Assembly (NCBI RefSeq): GCF_007997215.1
Contig: NZ_VORW01000001.1
Coordinates: 868,001 to 932,000 of the forward strand
Reading direction: 5' to 3'
Length of the DNA stretch: 64,000 nucleotides
Source: Algoriphagus aquimarinus
Lineage (GTDB): Bacteria > Bacteroidota > Bacteroidia > Cytophagales > Cyclobacteriaceae
Shown: positions 20,254 to 28,877 of the stretch, piece after piece
Layout of the letters: the number at the start of each line of letters is the position of its first letter
How positions within the stretch are numbered: the first letter of the stretch is position 1
Position numbers and translations under genes: made by a program
Notes under the pieces: model-generated
The model's database searches: none
Told to the model about the DNA's origin: nothing
Seen by the model: only the letters and a program-made list of their open reading frames with translations

Positions 20254-20920
20254 GCCTGAAAAACCTACTTCTTTTACACAAGTTAGGTTACCTGTATTAA
20301 AAAATATAAGCGCCCAAATGCAATTAATAAAACACATTTTCTAGCCAGCTTATCACTAATTGTTACGGCTTAAGGTTAGATGAAATTATGGAAGAGTAGC
20401 ATTCAGAAGGCATGATTAATACTATTAGAATATTACGAAATCGTTTTTTTAATAATATGACTGAATGCGAAATAGGCTGCTTTCCTATCTAATCCTTTCT
20501 TATAAAAATATCAATATTTACAATTGATATTTTTATAATTTAGATCACATTCTAAGGATTAATAAATTTATTTAATAGAATACAACTTGTTTGATTTAAA
20601 ATCGAATCAACCGCTCTTTCCTAAAACTAAGTATTTCTAAGAGGCTCATTCAAAAGACTTTACTCAATCAACAGAAAATCTCAGAAGTATACATTATTTT
20701 TAAAATAGAATTTTGTAAATTAAAAAGCAGGTTTTGTTTTTGGGTACTTAAAAGGTCAGTTTTTCTCTTTTTTCTTTTAAGTGATTTTCAGAAATTGATA
20801 ATTCATAAAATTATATTTTCATAAAACAAATCCTGTAGTCAGCAATAGAATAACTTTTAAGCCAAGCTAACTATTATTTTAATTTTATATTTTATTTAAT
20901 CTTTTGAAAATCTACACTCT
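20254..20920. other. 667-bp A+T-rich intergenic region between the kinase operon and the decarboxylase operon
   Basis: No protein-like open frame is seen on either strand. The region must hold the terminator of the three-kinase operon and the promoter of the gene at 20921. The only strong structure is the inverted repeat at 20500-20538. The 40 bp before 20921 contain TTTAATCTTTTG, an imperfect match to the Bacteroidota -7 box. Confidence 0.55.
20500..20538. repeat. Perfect 15-bp A+T-rich inverted repeat
   Basis: The arms TTATAAAAATATCAA (20500-20514) and TTGATATTTTTATAA (20524-20538) are fully complementary with a 9-nt loop. The stem is almost pure A/T, and the run of T in the right arm could act as a weak bidirectional terminator. 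It could equally be a protein-binding palindrome. It lies 247 bp after the kinase 3 stop codon. Confidence 0.55.
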
Positions 20921-22669
20921 ATGCCCACTCAAACTTCAGTCGGGACCTATCTAGCAACAAGGTTGCAGCAGTTAGGCGTTTCCCACATTTTTTCCGTTCC
21001 TGGAGATTATACCAGCGATCTTTTGGAAATCATTGATACCCAAACGACACTTAAACGCATCGGTAATTGTAACGAGTTAAACGCAGGATATGCAGCTGAC
21101 GGATATGCCCGAGCAAATGGTCTCGGAGCAGTTGCGGTTACCACTGGGGTAGGATCATTCAGTTTACTCAATGCAATTGGAGGATCTTTTGTAGAAAATA
21201 TCCCGGTGGTGGCAATCATCGGTACCCTTAGCAATACCAAGCTAATGGATGAAATCAACGCCGGAGAGCTATACCATCACAATGTCAGCACTGAGGACAC
21301 CAACAGAACCGTTTACTCCCCTGTCACGGTAGCTTTTGAACGGATTTCAAATCCAATGACCGCACCTGCTCAAATCGATGCCGCAATTACAGCATGTATC
21401 AGCCAGAGTAAACCGGTAGCAATTGAAATCATGGAGGATTGCTATTACATGCCATGCGCCGATCCTCAGGGTTCCTTGCTGCCTGTACCCGAATATGAAC
21501 CTCTAGCTGTACTAGAACAAATGGCTGCTGCATCGCCTCCAAATAAATATGCAACCCAGATTGTCAATGCTGTTAATAATGCAGCGAATGCAGTCTATAC
21601 ACAATTATGTACTGGCAAGCCAATTCTCTGGATTGGAAAGGAGATTGCAACTAAAAGGCTTCAAGCAAAATTTACCGCACTGCAACAGGCCGTTGGAGCT
21701 CCATTTTTAAGTTCTTTTTTGGGGAAAGCTGTAGTATCAGAGAACAACCCCTGGTTTTTAGGTATGTATGATGCAGTATTTACGAATGATTATACCAAAC
21801 AATATCTAAACGAATCTACCTCTGTCGTGGGACTAGGCATTTGGAACACAGATCTAAATATGTTTGGATCCTCAAGCACAGAAACAGGAAATATTTCTCC
21901 GGTTTTCGCCTCCCGAAACATGGTAAAGGATGGGGAGAATTTATATGTACAGGTTTCATTAGAGCATCTTATAGATGGAGTAATGGCACTTATCCAAGCA
22001 AAAGGTTGCAACTCTACCTGGGAGCAACCCTGCCCTCCATCCCCACCTGCTTCTCCTTCTTCCAGCAGTAAAATTACCTATGATTACTTCTTCCAATTAT
22101 TGAATGAAAACATAACAGAAAACAATCTTATTGTAGCTGATATTGGACTTTCTTCATTTGGAGGTTCCTCTTCTTTGAAAATAAGCAAAGCCAATAGTTT
22201 CTTAGCTCAAAACATCTGGGCATCAATCGGCTGGAGCGTTCCGGCAGGTTTGGGAGCATCTTTTACGGAAGGAATGAGACCTTTTGTGATCGTTGGAGAT
22301 GGTGCATTTAAACTTACTTGCCAGGCAGTCTCTACGATGGTGATGGAGAAGTGTAATACCGTCGTCTTTGTCTTGAACAACAAAGTGTATGGAGTGGAGC
22401 AAATGCTACTGAATCCTGCACCGTATAAGACTGGGTCAACTGCTACATTTGAAGAGGCAAATATCCTTCAGGAATGGGATTACGTGAGCCTGATGAAGGG
22501 ATTTTCGAATAATGCACCCAATGCAAAAAGTGCAGTAGTCAATACAGTTGGAGACCTTCAAACACTCCTATTGACAATGACCAACGATCCTACTTCTACC
22601 TATATGGTTTCTATCAACTTGGATGAGCGTGATTATCCTGCTGCTTGGAGTCTTTTTGTAAATAAATAA
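20921..22669 (+). CDS. ThDP-dependent 2-keto-acid decarboxylase (pyruvate/indolepyruvate decarboxylase family)
   Basis: The 582-aa enzyme of the PDC/IPDC family should convert a 2-keto acid to an aldehyde and CO2 with thiamine diphosphate and Mg. The hallmark residues are present: catalytic Glu52 in NCNELNAGYAADGYAR, the His pair H119-H120 in ELYHHNVS, the ThDP motif GDG(459-461)...NN(486-487), and the downstream Glu493 in NNKVYGVE that matches the active-site Glu of PDC. Residues ~365-378 are an unusual Pro/Ser-rich linker (CPPSPPASPSSSS) between the middle and C-terminal domains. No signal peptide is seen. The adjacent amine/amino-acid oxidase could supply its keto acid, which favours an aromatic or aliphatic amino-acid-derived substrate over pyruvate (inference). 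The family's normal length is about 550 aa. Confidence 0.88.
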   Translation: MPTQTSVGTYLATRLQQLGVSHIFSVPGDYTSDLLEIIDTQTTLKRIGNCNELNAGYAADGYARANGLGAVAVTTGVGSFSLLNAIGGSFVENIPVVAIIGTLSNTKLMDEINAGELYHHNVSTEDTNRTVYSPVTVAFERISNPMTAPAQIDAAITACISQSKPVAIEIMEDCYYMPCADPQGSLLPVPEYEPLAVLEQMAAASPPNKYATQIVNAVNNAANAVYTQLCTGKPILWIGKEIATKRLQAKFTALQQAVGAPFLSSFLGKAVVSENNPWFLGMYDAVFTNDYTKQYLNESTSVVGLGIWNTDLNMFGSSSTETGNISPVFASRNMVKDGENLYVQVSLEHLIDGVMALIQAKGCNSTWEQPCPPSPPASPSSSSKITYDYFFQLLNENITENNLIVADIGLSSFGGSSSLKISKANSFLAQNIWASIGWSVPAGLGASFTEGMRPFVIVGDGAFKLTCQAVSTMVMEKCNTVVFVLNNKVYGVEQMLLNPAPYKTGSTATFEEANILQEWDYVSLMKGFSNNAPNAKSAVVNTVGDLQTLLLTMTNDPTSTYMVSINLDERDYPAAWSLFVNK

Positions 22670-22694
22670 TTTAACCTTTTTATCTATTTTTCTA

Positions 22695-24350
22695 ATGAGC
22701 AATAAATCAAATAAATCGATCAACAGTCCAGATGTCCTAATTGTAGGAGGTGGAATGAGTGGACTTTTTGCAGCTTGGAGATTATTAAAAACAACTCCAG
22801 GAAGAAATGTCACTGTGGTAGAAAAAATGGGTCAAGTCGGAGGGAGGCTAGAGACTACATTTGTCGATATCATAGGAAATGACGGAGTATGTCACACTGT
22901 GCATGACGAAGAGGGAGGTATGCGCTTCGTTCCTGAAGGAAGCGGAATGGAACATCTTTGGAATCTGATCAATGCACTAAATAAAGAATTTCCTGTGCCT
23001 CTGCTTAATCCTGTCGATTTTGTAATGGGTGATGATAATAACCGATACTACACTCGAGGCCGATCATTCACTCTAGGAGAGTCCAAAGCAAACAATTATC
23101 AAATTTGGTCTGAGGTTTTCACATTAGGACCAAATGAACAAGGGAAAAAACCATCTGATATCCTTCAAGAGGTAATGGACGACATCCTAAAGCAAAATGG
23201 GATGACCAAAAACCCATCCTCTCCTGCTGCCTGGGCAAATTTCAGAAATAATTGCACTTATAAAGACTTTGAAGGTTGCCCAGTCTGTATCAATAAATGG
23301 GGCTTTTGGAGTATCCTGAGGAATTATGGAATGACAGAGGAATGTATTGAAATGCTTAGTCACATAATGGGCTTTATGGGCCCATTTCAGGATTTTATCA
23401 ATGCAGGTGAGGGCCTTCAGATTCTGTTTGATTTTCCGGATCCCAAGACTACTCATTTTAAAACTCTTGGAGATGGGTTTCAATCCTTGCCAAATACTTT
23501 AGCCAAATCCATCGAAGGAGCAGGAGGGACAATTATTCTCAACGAGACTATTACCTCAATCACAGAAATCGGAGGAGTGTTCACAGCTACAGGTGTCCAA
23601 CAAAGCTATACTGCTCCGCAGGTGATTTTGGCAATTCCAAAGAAACCTATGAAAGAGCTGGCAAAAACCACTGACCTCTTGGCAACCAATGCGGAATTTA
23701 TGCGTGCAGTTAACAGTGTCCAAAATATGGAGTTGACCAAAGTTGGACTTTATTTTAAAGAGCGTTGGTGGCACGAGAATCCATCGATCAACCTAACCAA
23801 TGGGCCAAATTTCACAGACCTTCCTTTGGGTTCGGTGTATACCTTTTCTCAATATCCTGCGGATCCAGAACATGACAAAACCTACAATGGGCCTGCAGCT
23901 TTGACGCAATACACCGATTACATCCGAGGAAATTTCTGGAAGGAAATGCAGAATATAGGAGAAATGTATCAAACAGAGGATTTTCCTCAAAACCCTGCAG
24001 GTACAGCTCCTGCTTCTAAGGCTCTTGTTCATGAGATGATGAAGCAAATCAAATTGCTATTTGGTGTGGATGAAAATACAGAGATCCCTGATCCGGTGTT
24101 GAGTACCTATCGCGTTTGGGGTCAAGCACCTTATGGATTTGGCTATCATCAATACAAAATCAATGTTAATGACCTAACCGACGTATATCCTACTATTTAT
24201 TCACCAGCAACCAATCTTTTCGTCTGCAATGAATCTTGGTCACCTGAGCAAGGATGGGTGGAAGGCGCATTGATCATGAGTGATTATGTAATGCAAAAGG
24301 GCTTTAGACTACCTGCATTCGCTGACGACTCATTTGCACAATCTATCTAA
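22695..24350 (+). CDS. FAD-dependent amine / L-amino-acid oxidase family protein
   Basis: The 551-aa flavoprotein has an N-terminal Rossmann motif GGGMSG (G18, G20, G23), an acidic residue at the end of the second strand (VVEK, Glu43) and the GGR motif (49-51). This is the typical FAD-binding layout of the monoamine oxidase/L-amino-acid oxidase superfamily. The C-terminal FAD contact region reads NLFVCNESWSPEQGWVEGAL. It lacks a signal peptide, so it acts in the cytoplasm. It begins 25 bp after the decarboxylase gene, suggesting a two-step path from amine or amino acid to keto acid or imine and on to aldehyde. The substrate cannot be read from the sequence. A protoporphyrinogen-oxidase- or desaturase-like activity is a less likely alternative. 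Confidence 0.8.
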   Translation: MSNKSNKSINSPDVLIVGGGMSGLFAAWRLLKTTPGRNVTVVEKMGQVGGRLETTFVDIIGNDGVCHTVHDEEGGMRFVPEGSGMEHLWNLINALNKEFPVPLLNPVDFVMGDDNNRYYTRGRSFTLGESKANNYQIWSEVFTLGPNEQGKKPSDILQEVMDDILKQNGMTKNPSSPAAWANFRNNCTYKDFEGCPVCINKWGFWSILRNYGMTEECIEMLSHIMGFMGPFQDFINAGEGLQILFDFPDPKTTHFKTLGDGFQSLPNTLAKSIEGAGGTIILNETITSITEIGGVFTATGVQQSYTAPQVILAIPKKPMKELAKTTDLLATNAEFMRAVNSVQNMELTKVGLYFKERWWHENPSINLTNGPNFTDLPLGSVYTFSQYPADPEHDKTYNGPAALTQYTDYIRGNFWKEMQNIGEMYQTEDFPQNPAGTAPASKALVHEMMKQIKLLFGVDENTEIPDPVLSTYRVWGQAPYGFGYHQYKINVNDLTDVYPTIYSPATNLFVCNESWSPEQGWVEGALIMSDYVMQKGFRLPAFADDSFAQSI

Positions 24351-24373
24351 TAGCTCAAATAAACTCAACTGAA

Positions 24374-25513
24374 ATGAAAGCAAAATCAATTAAAGGTAAC
24401 ACTACCGAAGAGATCACAAAGTCCTTTGGTGCTGCTTTGGAAGATGGATATGTACCAACACTTGCCATTGTTTTTTTGTCAATCACACAAGACCGCGAAG
24501 CTATCTGCAAGATGCTTGAGGAGAAGGATATTCTCATTTTTGGGGCCACAACTGCGGGAGAATTTTTAGATGGTGAAATCGGCGAAGAATCAGTAGTAAT
24601 CATGTTGATGGATTTGAATCCAGCTTATTTCCGATGTGTCTATTTCGAAACAGGAGAAGGTCAAACTGTGGAAATTGCAGAAAAAATAGGAAAGCTCGGG
24701 TCAGACACCTTCAAAAACCCGGCGTTTATTGTAGCATCCGGGGGAATTAGTACCGATGGGGAAATGATTATAAAAGGCATTCAAAATGCAACTGGACCAG
24801 AAATTACCATTTTTGGAGGATTGGCTGGTGATGATTTCACTATGACAGGAACCTACGTTTTTACAAATGGAAATTATCAAATCAATGGATTGGTAGCTAT
24901 TATATTAGATGAGGATAAGGTGAATGTGGCTGGACTCGCTACCAGTGGCTGGCAGCCTGTTGGGACCATAAGAACTATCACAAAAAGCGAAGGAAACATC
25001 GTGTACACGATCGATAACGAGCCTGCTCTCGATGTAGTTATCAAATACATGGGAGTGAATAAGAATTTGGATGAATGGAAGGATGTGATTGTCAATGTTG
25101 GTTCAGAATTCCCTATGCAACTTCAGAGAGAAGGAGCAGAACCTGTGATCAGAGCACCACTTTTTGCGAATAAAAGTGACCGATCTTTAGTCTGCGCTGG
25201 AAGCGTACCTCAAGGATCGAAAATAAGATTTTCTTTGCCTCCTGATTTTAATGTAGTCGACCGGGTAATTGAAGAATGTGAGACCGTGAAAAAAAATGAG
25301 TTACCCAATGCCGATGCCTTAATTATGTTTTCCTGTAAAGCACGCCATCTTTCACTCGGTCCGATGGTGAGTGATGAAATTAACAATGTGAAAAATGTAT
25401 GGAATGCACCGATGGCAGGATTTTTTAGCTATGGAGAAATGGGCAAAGCCACAAAAGGCAAACATGAGTTTCACAATAATACCTGCTCGCTGGTAGTACT
25501 TTCGGAAAAGTAA
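24374..25513 (+). CDS. FIST N/C domain sensor protein
   Basis: The 379-aa soluble protein matches the FIST family. The N-terminal half has the 'IFGATTAGEFLDGEIGEESVV' segment and the ITIFGGLAGDD motif. The C-terminal half has the DALIMFSCKAR and 'GFFSYGEMG' motifs with the final FHNNTCSLVVL strand typical of FIST_C. FIST domains are proposed small-molecule (possibly amino-acid) sensors, often fused to or adjacent to histidine kinases. Here the gene sits 23 bp after the oxidase and 90 bp before kinase 4, so it could report substrate or product of the oxidase/decarboxylase pair to that kinase (inference). Confidence 0.88.
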   Translation: MKAKSIKGNTTEEITKSFGAALEDGYVPTLAIVFLSITQDREAICKMLEEKDILIFGATTAGEFLDGEIGEESVVIMLMDLNPAYFRCVYFETGEGQTVEIAEKIGKLGSDTFKNPAFIVASGGISTDGEMIIKGIQNATGPEITIFGGLAGDDFTMTGTYVFTNGNYQINGLVAIILDEDKVNVAGLATSGWQPVGTIRTITKSEGNIVYTIDNEPALDVVIKYMGVNKNLDEWKDVIVNVGSEFPMQLQREGAEPVIRAPLFANKSDRSLVCAGSVPQGSKIRFSLPPDFNVVDRVIEECETVKKNELPNADALIMFSCKARHLSLGPMVSDEINNVKNVWNAPMAGFFSYGEMGKATKGKHEFHNNTCSLVVLSEK

Positions 25514-25603
25514 CAATATGGGTAAAAAAATAAACTTTCGGCCTTTAGGTAGAAGATATGAATTTGGCTTAAATTCAAATGAATTTAATTCTATAGTTTC
25601 CTA

Positions 25604-27232
25604 ATGAATGCTCATATTCAATCTCTTTTAGATTTTTTTGCTTCTTCAGAAAAGTTGGCTCCAGAAGAAAAAGAAAAATTAATTGGCATTGCGAAAGCAC
25701 TCGACAAAGATCATTTCCTTGTTGAGTTTAAATTGGAACGTGCTGAAAAAATGAGAAGAGCCACTTCAATTTTACTGGAAGAGACGATTGAAGAATTAGA
25801 TAAAAAAAGGGAGGTTGTAGAGCAGCTAGCATTAGTTTCTTCCAGACAAGCATCCTTAGAGCGGATAAGAGCCGAAATTGCATCAATGCGAAATGTTGAT
25901 GATTTAAAAGAGATTTCCCCACTAATCTGGGAGGAACTTCAAAACATGAACGTACCATTTATCCGCTGTGGCGTGTTCCTTATGAACTTGGAAGAAAGCA
26001 ATATTCATATATTACTAAATACTCCGGAGCAGGAATCAATTGCGGTTTTGGACATTCCTTTCAATAGCACAAAATTGACTGAAAAAGTCCATAAGGCATG
26101 GAAAAAACAGAAAATCTATACTGAAAACTGGAAAGAAGAAGATTTTAATAAATGGGTAAAGACTCTTGCAAGAAAGGGTCTTATAGAATCAAAAGAACTT
26201 TACAAATCAAAAGGTACCCCAGTCAACCTTGAACTTCATTTTATTCCTTTTAACCAAGGAATGCTTTATATAGGAAATTTTGAAAAGCTTTCTGAAGAAA
26301 GCCTTGAATTATGCCAATCTTTGGCAAGCAATTTTTCTATGGCATATGACCGATATGAAGATTTCAAAAAGCTGGAAACGGCAAAGCGAAAAGTAGAAGA
26401 GGCTATCAAAAACTTGCGGACAACTCAGGATCAATTGGTACAGCAAGAAAAACTGGCTTCTCTTGGTCAGCTCACAGCTGGTATTGCTCATGAAATTCAG
26501 AATCCTCTCAACTTTGTAAACAACTTTTCGGAACTGAATATAGAATTAATCGAGGAGGCAAATGAGGAACTGGACAAGGGAGCAATTGAAGAAGCCAAAG
26601 CCATTTTGAAAAATTTAGCAGAGAACTCTGATAAAATCTCCCACCATGGCACTAGAGCTGGAGCGATTGTCCGAGCCATGCTGGAGCATAGTCGCAAAAA
26701 TGAAGGTGAAAAAGCACCTCTGGATATTAATGGATTAACAGAAGAGTATCTGAAACTTTCTTACCATGGATTAAGGGCGAAAGACAAAACATTCAACTCA
26801 AGTTTTGAATTAGACTTAGATTCCAATTTACCTAAAGTAAAAGTTGTCGCTCAAGATATAGGTCGAGTCATTTTAAATTTGATAAACAACGCCTTTGACG
26901 CAGTGAATGAAAGGTCAAAATCCAATGAACCTGATTATAAGCCTCAAGTAAAAGTAAGTTCACAACTCATTCAAGCAAACGGACATTCAGGATTAAAAAA
27001 CTCTTTTTCAGGACCTTACGTCCTTTTAACTTTTAAGGATAACGGCTTCGGAATTCCTAATTCTATCAAAGACAAGATCTTCCAGCCTTTCTTTACCACC
27101 AAGCCAACAGGTTCGGGGACAGGGTTGGGATTGTCTTTGAGTTATGATATCATCAAGGCGCATGGAGGGCATATTGACGTGAATAGTACAGAAAGGGTTG
27201 GTTCAGAATTTACCATTACCTTACCTATATAG
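25604..27232 (+). CDS. Cytoplasmic histidine kinase with one GAF-like sensor unit, kinase 4
   Basis: The 542-aa protein has no signal peptide or membrane helix. An N-terminal helical/coiled-coil region (1-85) is followed by one sensor unit (~86-265) that starts ASLERIRAEIASMRNVDDL and ends FSMAYDRYEDFKKLETAKRK. This is the same framing as the nine units of kinase 2. The core then follows: His296 in [18 protein letters not shown] box ([13 protein letters not shown]), G1 (DNGFGIP) and G2 ([13 protein letters not shown]). No receiver is attached. Its position right after the FIST gene suggests the two proteins act together. Confidence 0.88.
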   Translation: MNAHIQSLLDFFASSEKLAPEEKEKLIGIAKALDKDHFLVEFKLERAEKMRRATSILLEETIEELDKKREVVEQLALVSSRQASLERIRAEIASMRNVDDLKEISPLIWEELQNMNVPFIRCGVFLMNLEESNIHILLNTPEQESIAVLDIPFNSTKLTEKVHKAWKKQKIYTENWKEEDFNKWVKTLARKGLIESKELYKSKGTPVNLELHFIPFNQGMLYIGNFEKLSEESLELCQSLASNFSMAYDRYEDFKKLETAKRKVEEAIKNLRTTQDQLVQQEKLASLGQLTAGIAHEIQNPLNFVNNFSELNIELIEEANEELDKGAIEEAKAILKNLAENSDKISHHGTRAGAIVRAMLEHSRKNEGEKAPLDINGLTEEYLKLSYHGLRAKDKTFNSSFELDLDSNLPKVKVVAQDIGRVILNLINNAFDAVNERSKSNEPDYKPQVKVSSQLIQANGHSGLKNSFSGPYVLLTFKDNGFGIPNSIKDKIFQPFFTTKPTGSGTGLGLSLSYDIIKAHGGHIDVNSTERVGSEFTITLPI

Positions 27233-27266
27233 ATATAAATAAACTCATATTTTAGCCAATAAAATC

Positions 27267-27569
27267 ATGATCAAATTAACCGTTCTCTACAATCATCCCG
27301 AAGATCCTGCCGCTTTTGAAAGTTACTATGCTAGCACTCATATGCCGCTTGTGGGTAAAATCCAAGGTGTGGTCAATGCTGAAGTAACCAAGTTTCTTCC
27401 TGAGGCTGATGGGTCGAATCCAGCCTACTATAGACTAGCAGAATTATATTTTGAAAGTCCAGAGTCTTTACAGCAATCTATGGGTTCGGATGAAGGACAA
27501 GCCACTGCTGCGGATCTTCCAAATTTTGCCACAGGTGGGTTCAAGATTATGGTAGGAATGGTAGGCTAA
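27267..27569 (+). CDS. EthD-type ferredoxin-like (alpha+beta barrel) protein
   Basis: The 100-aa small protein matches the EthD family. The start MIKLTVLYNHPEDPAAFESYY and the following STHMPLVGKI contain the 'YNHPEDPAAFExYY...HxPL' pattern, and the end (PNFATGGFKIMVG) fits the closing strand. EthD-like proteins are dimeric alpha/beta barrels involved in or accessory to oxidative catabolism. It lies 34 bp after kinase 4 and probably closes the decarboxylase-oxidase-FIST-kinase operon. The exact activity is unknown. Confidence 0.85.
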   Translation: MIKLTVLYNHPEDPAAFESYYASTHMPLVGKIQGVVNAEVTKFLPEADGSNPAYYRLAELYFESPESLQQSMGSDEGQATAADLPNFATGGFKIMVGMVG

Positions 27570-27708
27570 TCTTCCAAAAGAAGAATTGACCCTCTAATAC
27601 CTAGAGCCAACCTGTCTTTTTTCAATAGAAATAAGTCAGACCGATCTATGCCTGATGGGTTTGACAATGATTTTATGATTTTCCTTTAACACCCAAAATA
27701 CGCTCACT

Positions 27709-28776
27709 ATGTCTAAATCTATTTTACTGGTACTCATTGCTTTCCTAACATCTAACTTCTTGTATGCTCAAAGCGTCGAAGACTTGGCTAAGGAAACTGC
27801 CGCTTTCGTAGGGACGCTGCCAAGTGATCAAAAAGCCACTATTCAATTTGACTTTGCAGACAGTTTACGAACCAAATGGACTAATCTTCCTATCGGACTA
27901 GCTCCAAGAAGTGGGTTGAAGTTTGGGGACTTATCGGAGGAGAGTAAGATTAAATTCCATAAGGTACTGAGTAAGATTTTTAGCTCGCAGGGTTACTTGA
28001 AAGTCTTCACCATCATGCAAGTCGATGATATTTTGCATGAAATCATGGAGATTGCATATCAGAGAGATCAGATGAATGAAAACACCATCAAAATGATCCG
28101 TACACTGGACTGGGATTATGGGAATTATTTCATTGCAATTTTAGGAGATCCGAGTTCGGATGATAACTGGGGATTGAAATTCGAAGGCCATCATATTTCT
28201 ATCAATTTGACAGTTTCAGGAGATGAATTTTCGATGACACCAGTTTTTCTTGGTTCAGATCCGGCAGTAGTTGAAGTGACCCAATACGCAGGTTTGCGGC
28301 CTTTGAGTAAAGAGGAGGATTATGGATTTTGGCTTGTAAATACACTGGATGATGCCCAAAAAGCCAAAGCAACGCTAAGTGAAAAAGTACCCGGAGATAT
28401 TCTTACCAGCCCAGCCCGAGATCAATGGATCAGCGAATTTAAAGGTATCAAAGGATCAGAATTGACCCCTGAGCAACAAAAAATTCTTCATTACCTGATC
28501 GAGGAATATGTCAATAACCTAGACCATCCAAAAGCTGAGGAATACTTAGCGATTCTTCATGCACGCGGTATGGATGAAGTTTATTTTAATTGGATTGGGA
28601 GCTACGAGCCCATGAAAGCTCATTATTACATGATTCATAGTCCTGACTTCATCATCGAGTATGATAATGTAGGCTTCCTGGACAACGCCAACCATATACA
28701 CACGATTTGGAGAGAAAATGGTAATGACTTTGGTGAGGATATACTGAAGAAACATCGACTGGCCCATCAACACTAA
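27709..28776 (+). CDS. Exported DUF3500 family protein
   Basis: The 355-aa protein has a cleavable signal peptide (about 1-20, ending LYA-Q). The mature part follows the DUF3500 layout: an N-terminal 'FxGTLPSDQKATIQFDFxD..RxxWxNLP' segment, central 'GDPSSDDNWGLKFEGHHISIN' and C-terminal 'HSPDFIIEYDN...HIHTIWRE.GNDFGEDIL'. Many conserved His/Asp/Glu residues suggest metal binding. In other bacteria this family is exported and uncharacterised. It may have its own transcription unit, since 139 bp separate it from the EthD gene. Confidence 0.85.
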   Translation: MSKSILLVLIAFLTSNFLYAQSVEDLAKETAAFVGTLPSDQKATIQFDFADSLRTKWTNLPIGLAPRSGLKFGDLSEESKIKFHKVLSKIFSSQGYLKVFTIMQVDDILHEIMEIAYQRDQMNENTIKMIRTLDWDYGNYFIAILGDPSSDDNWGLKFEGHHISINLTVSGDEFSMTPVFLGSDPAVVEVTQYAGLRPLSKEEDYGFWLVNTLDDAQKAKATLSEKVPGDILTSPARDQWISEFKGIKGSELTPEQQKILHYLIEEYVNNLDHPKAEEYLAILHARGMDEVYFNWIGSYEPMKAHYYMIHSPDFIIEYDNVGFLDNANHIHTIWRENGNDFGEDILKKHRLAHQH

Positions 28777-28877
28777 TAGAATTGGTAATAGAGGGTACTC
28801 TTAGAAGTGTGATCTCCTGAAATTATTCTTATTTTGCCTATAGCTTAGTTTTCTATTTAAATGCAAGCCCTGTTTAC

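Noticed and set aside
20921..22669. Assignment as acetolactate synthase
   Set aside because: The HH pair, the NNxxYGVE region and the lack of an acetolactate synthase-type FAD-binding signature fit the PDC/IPDC branch better.
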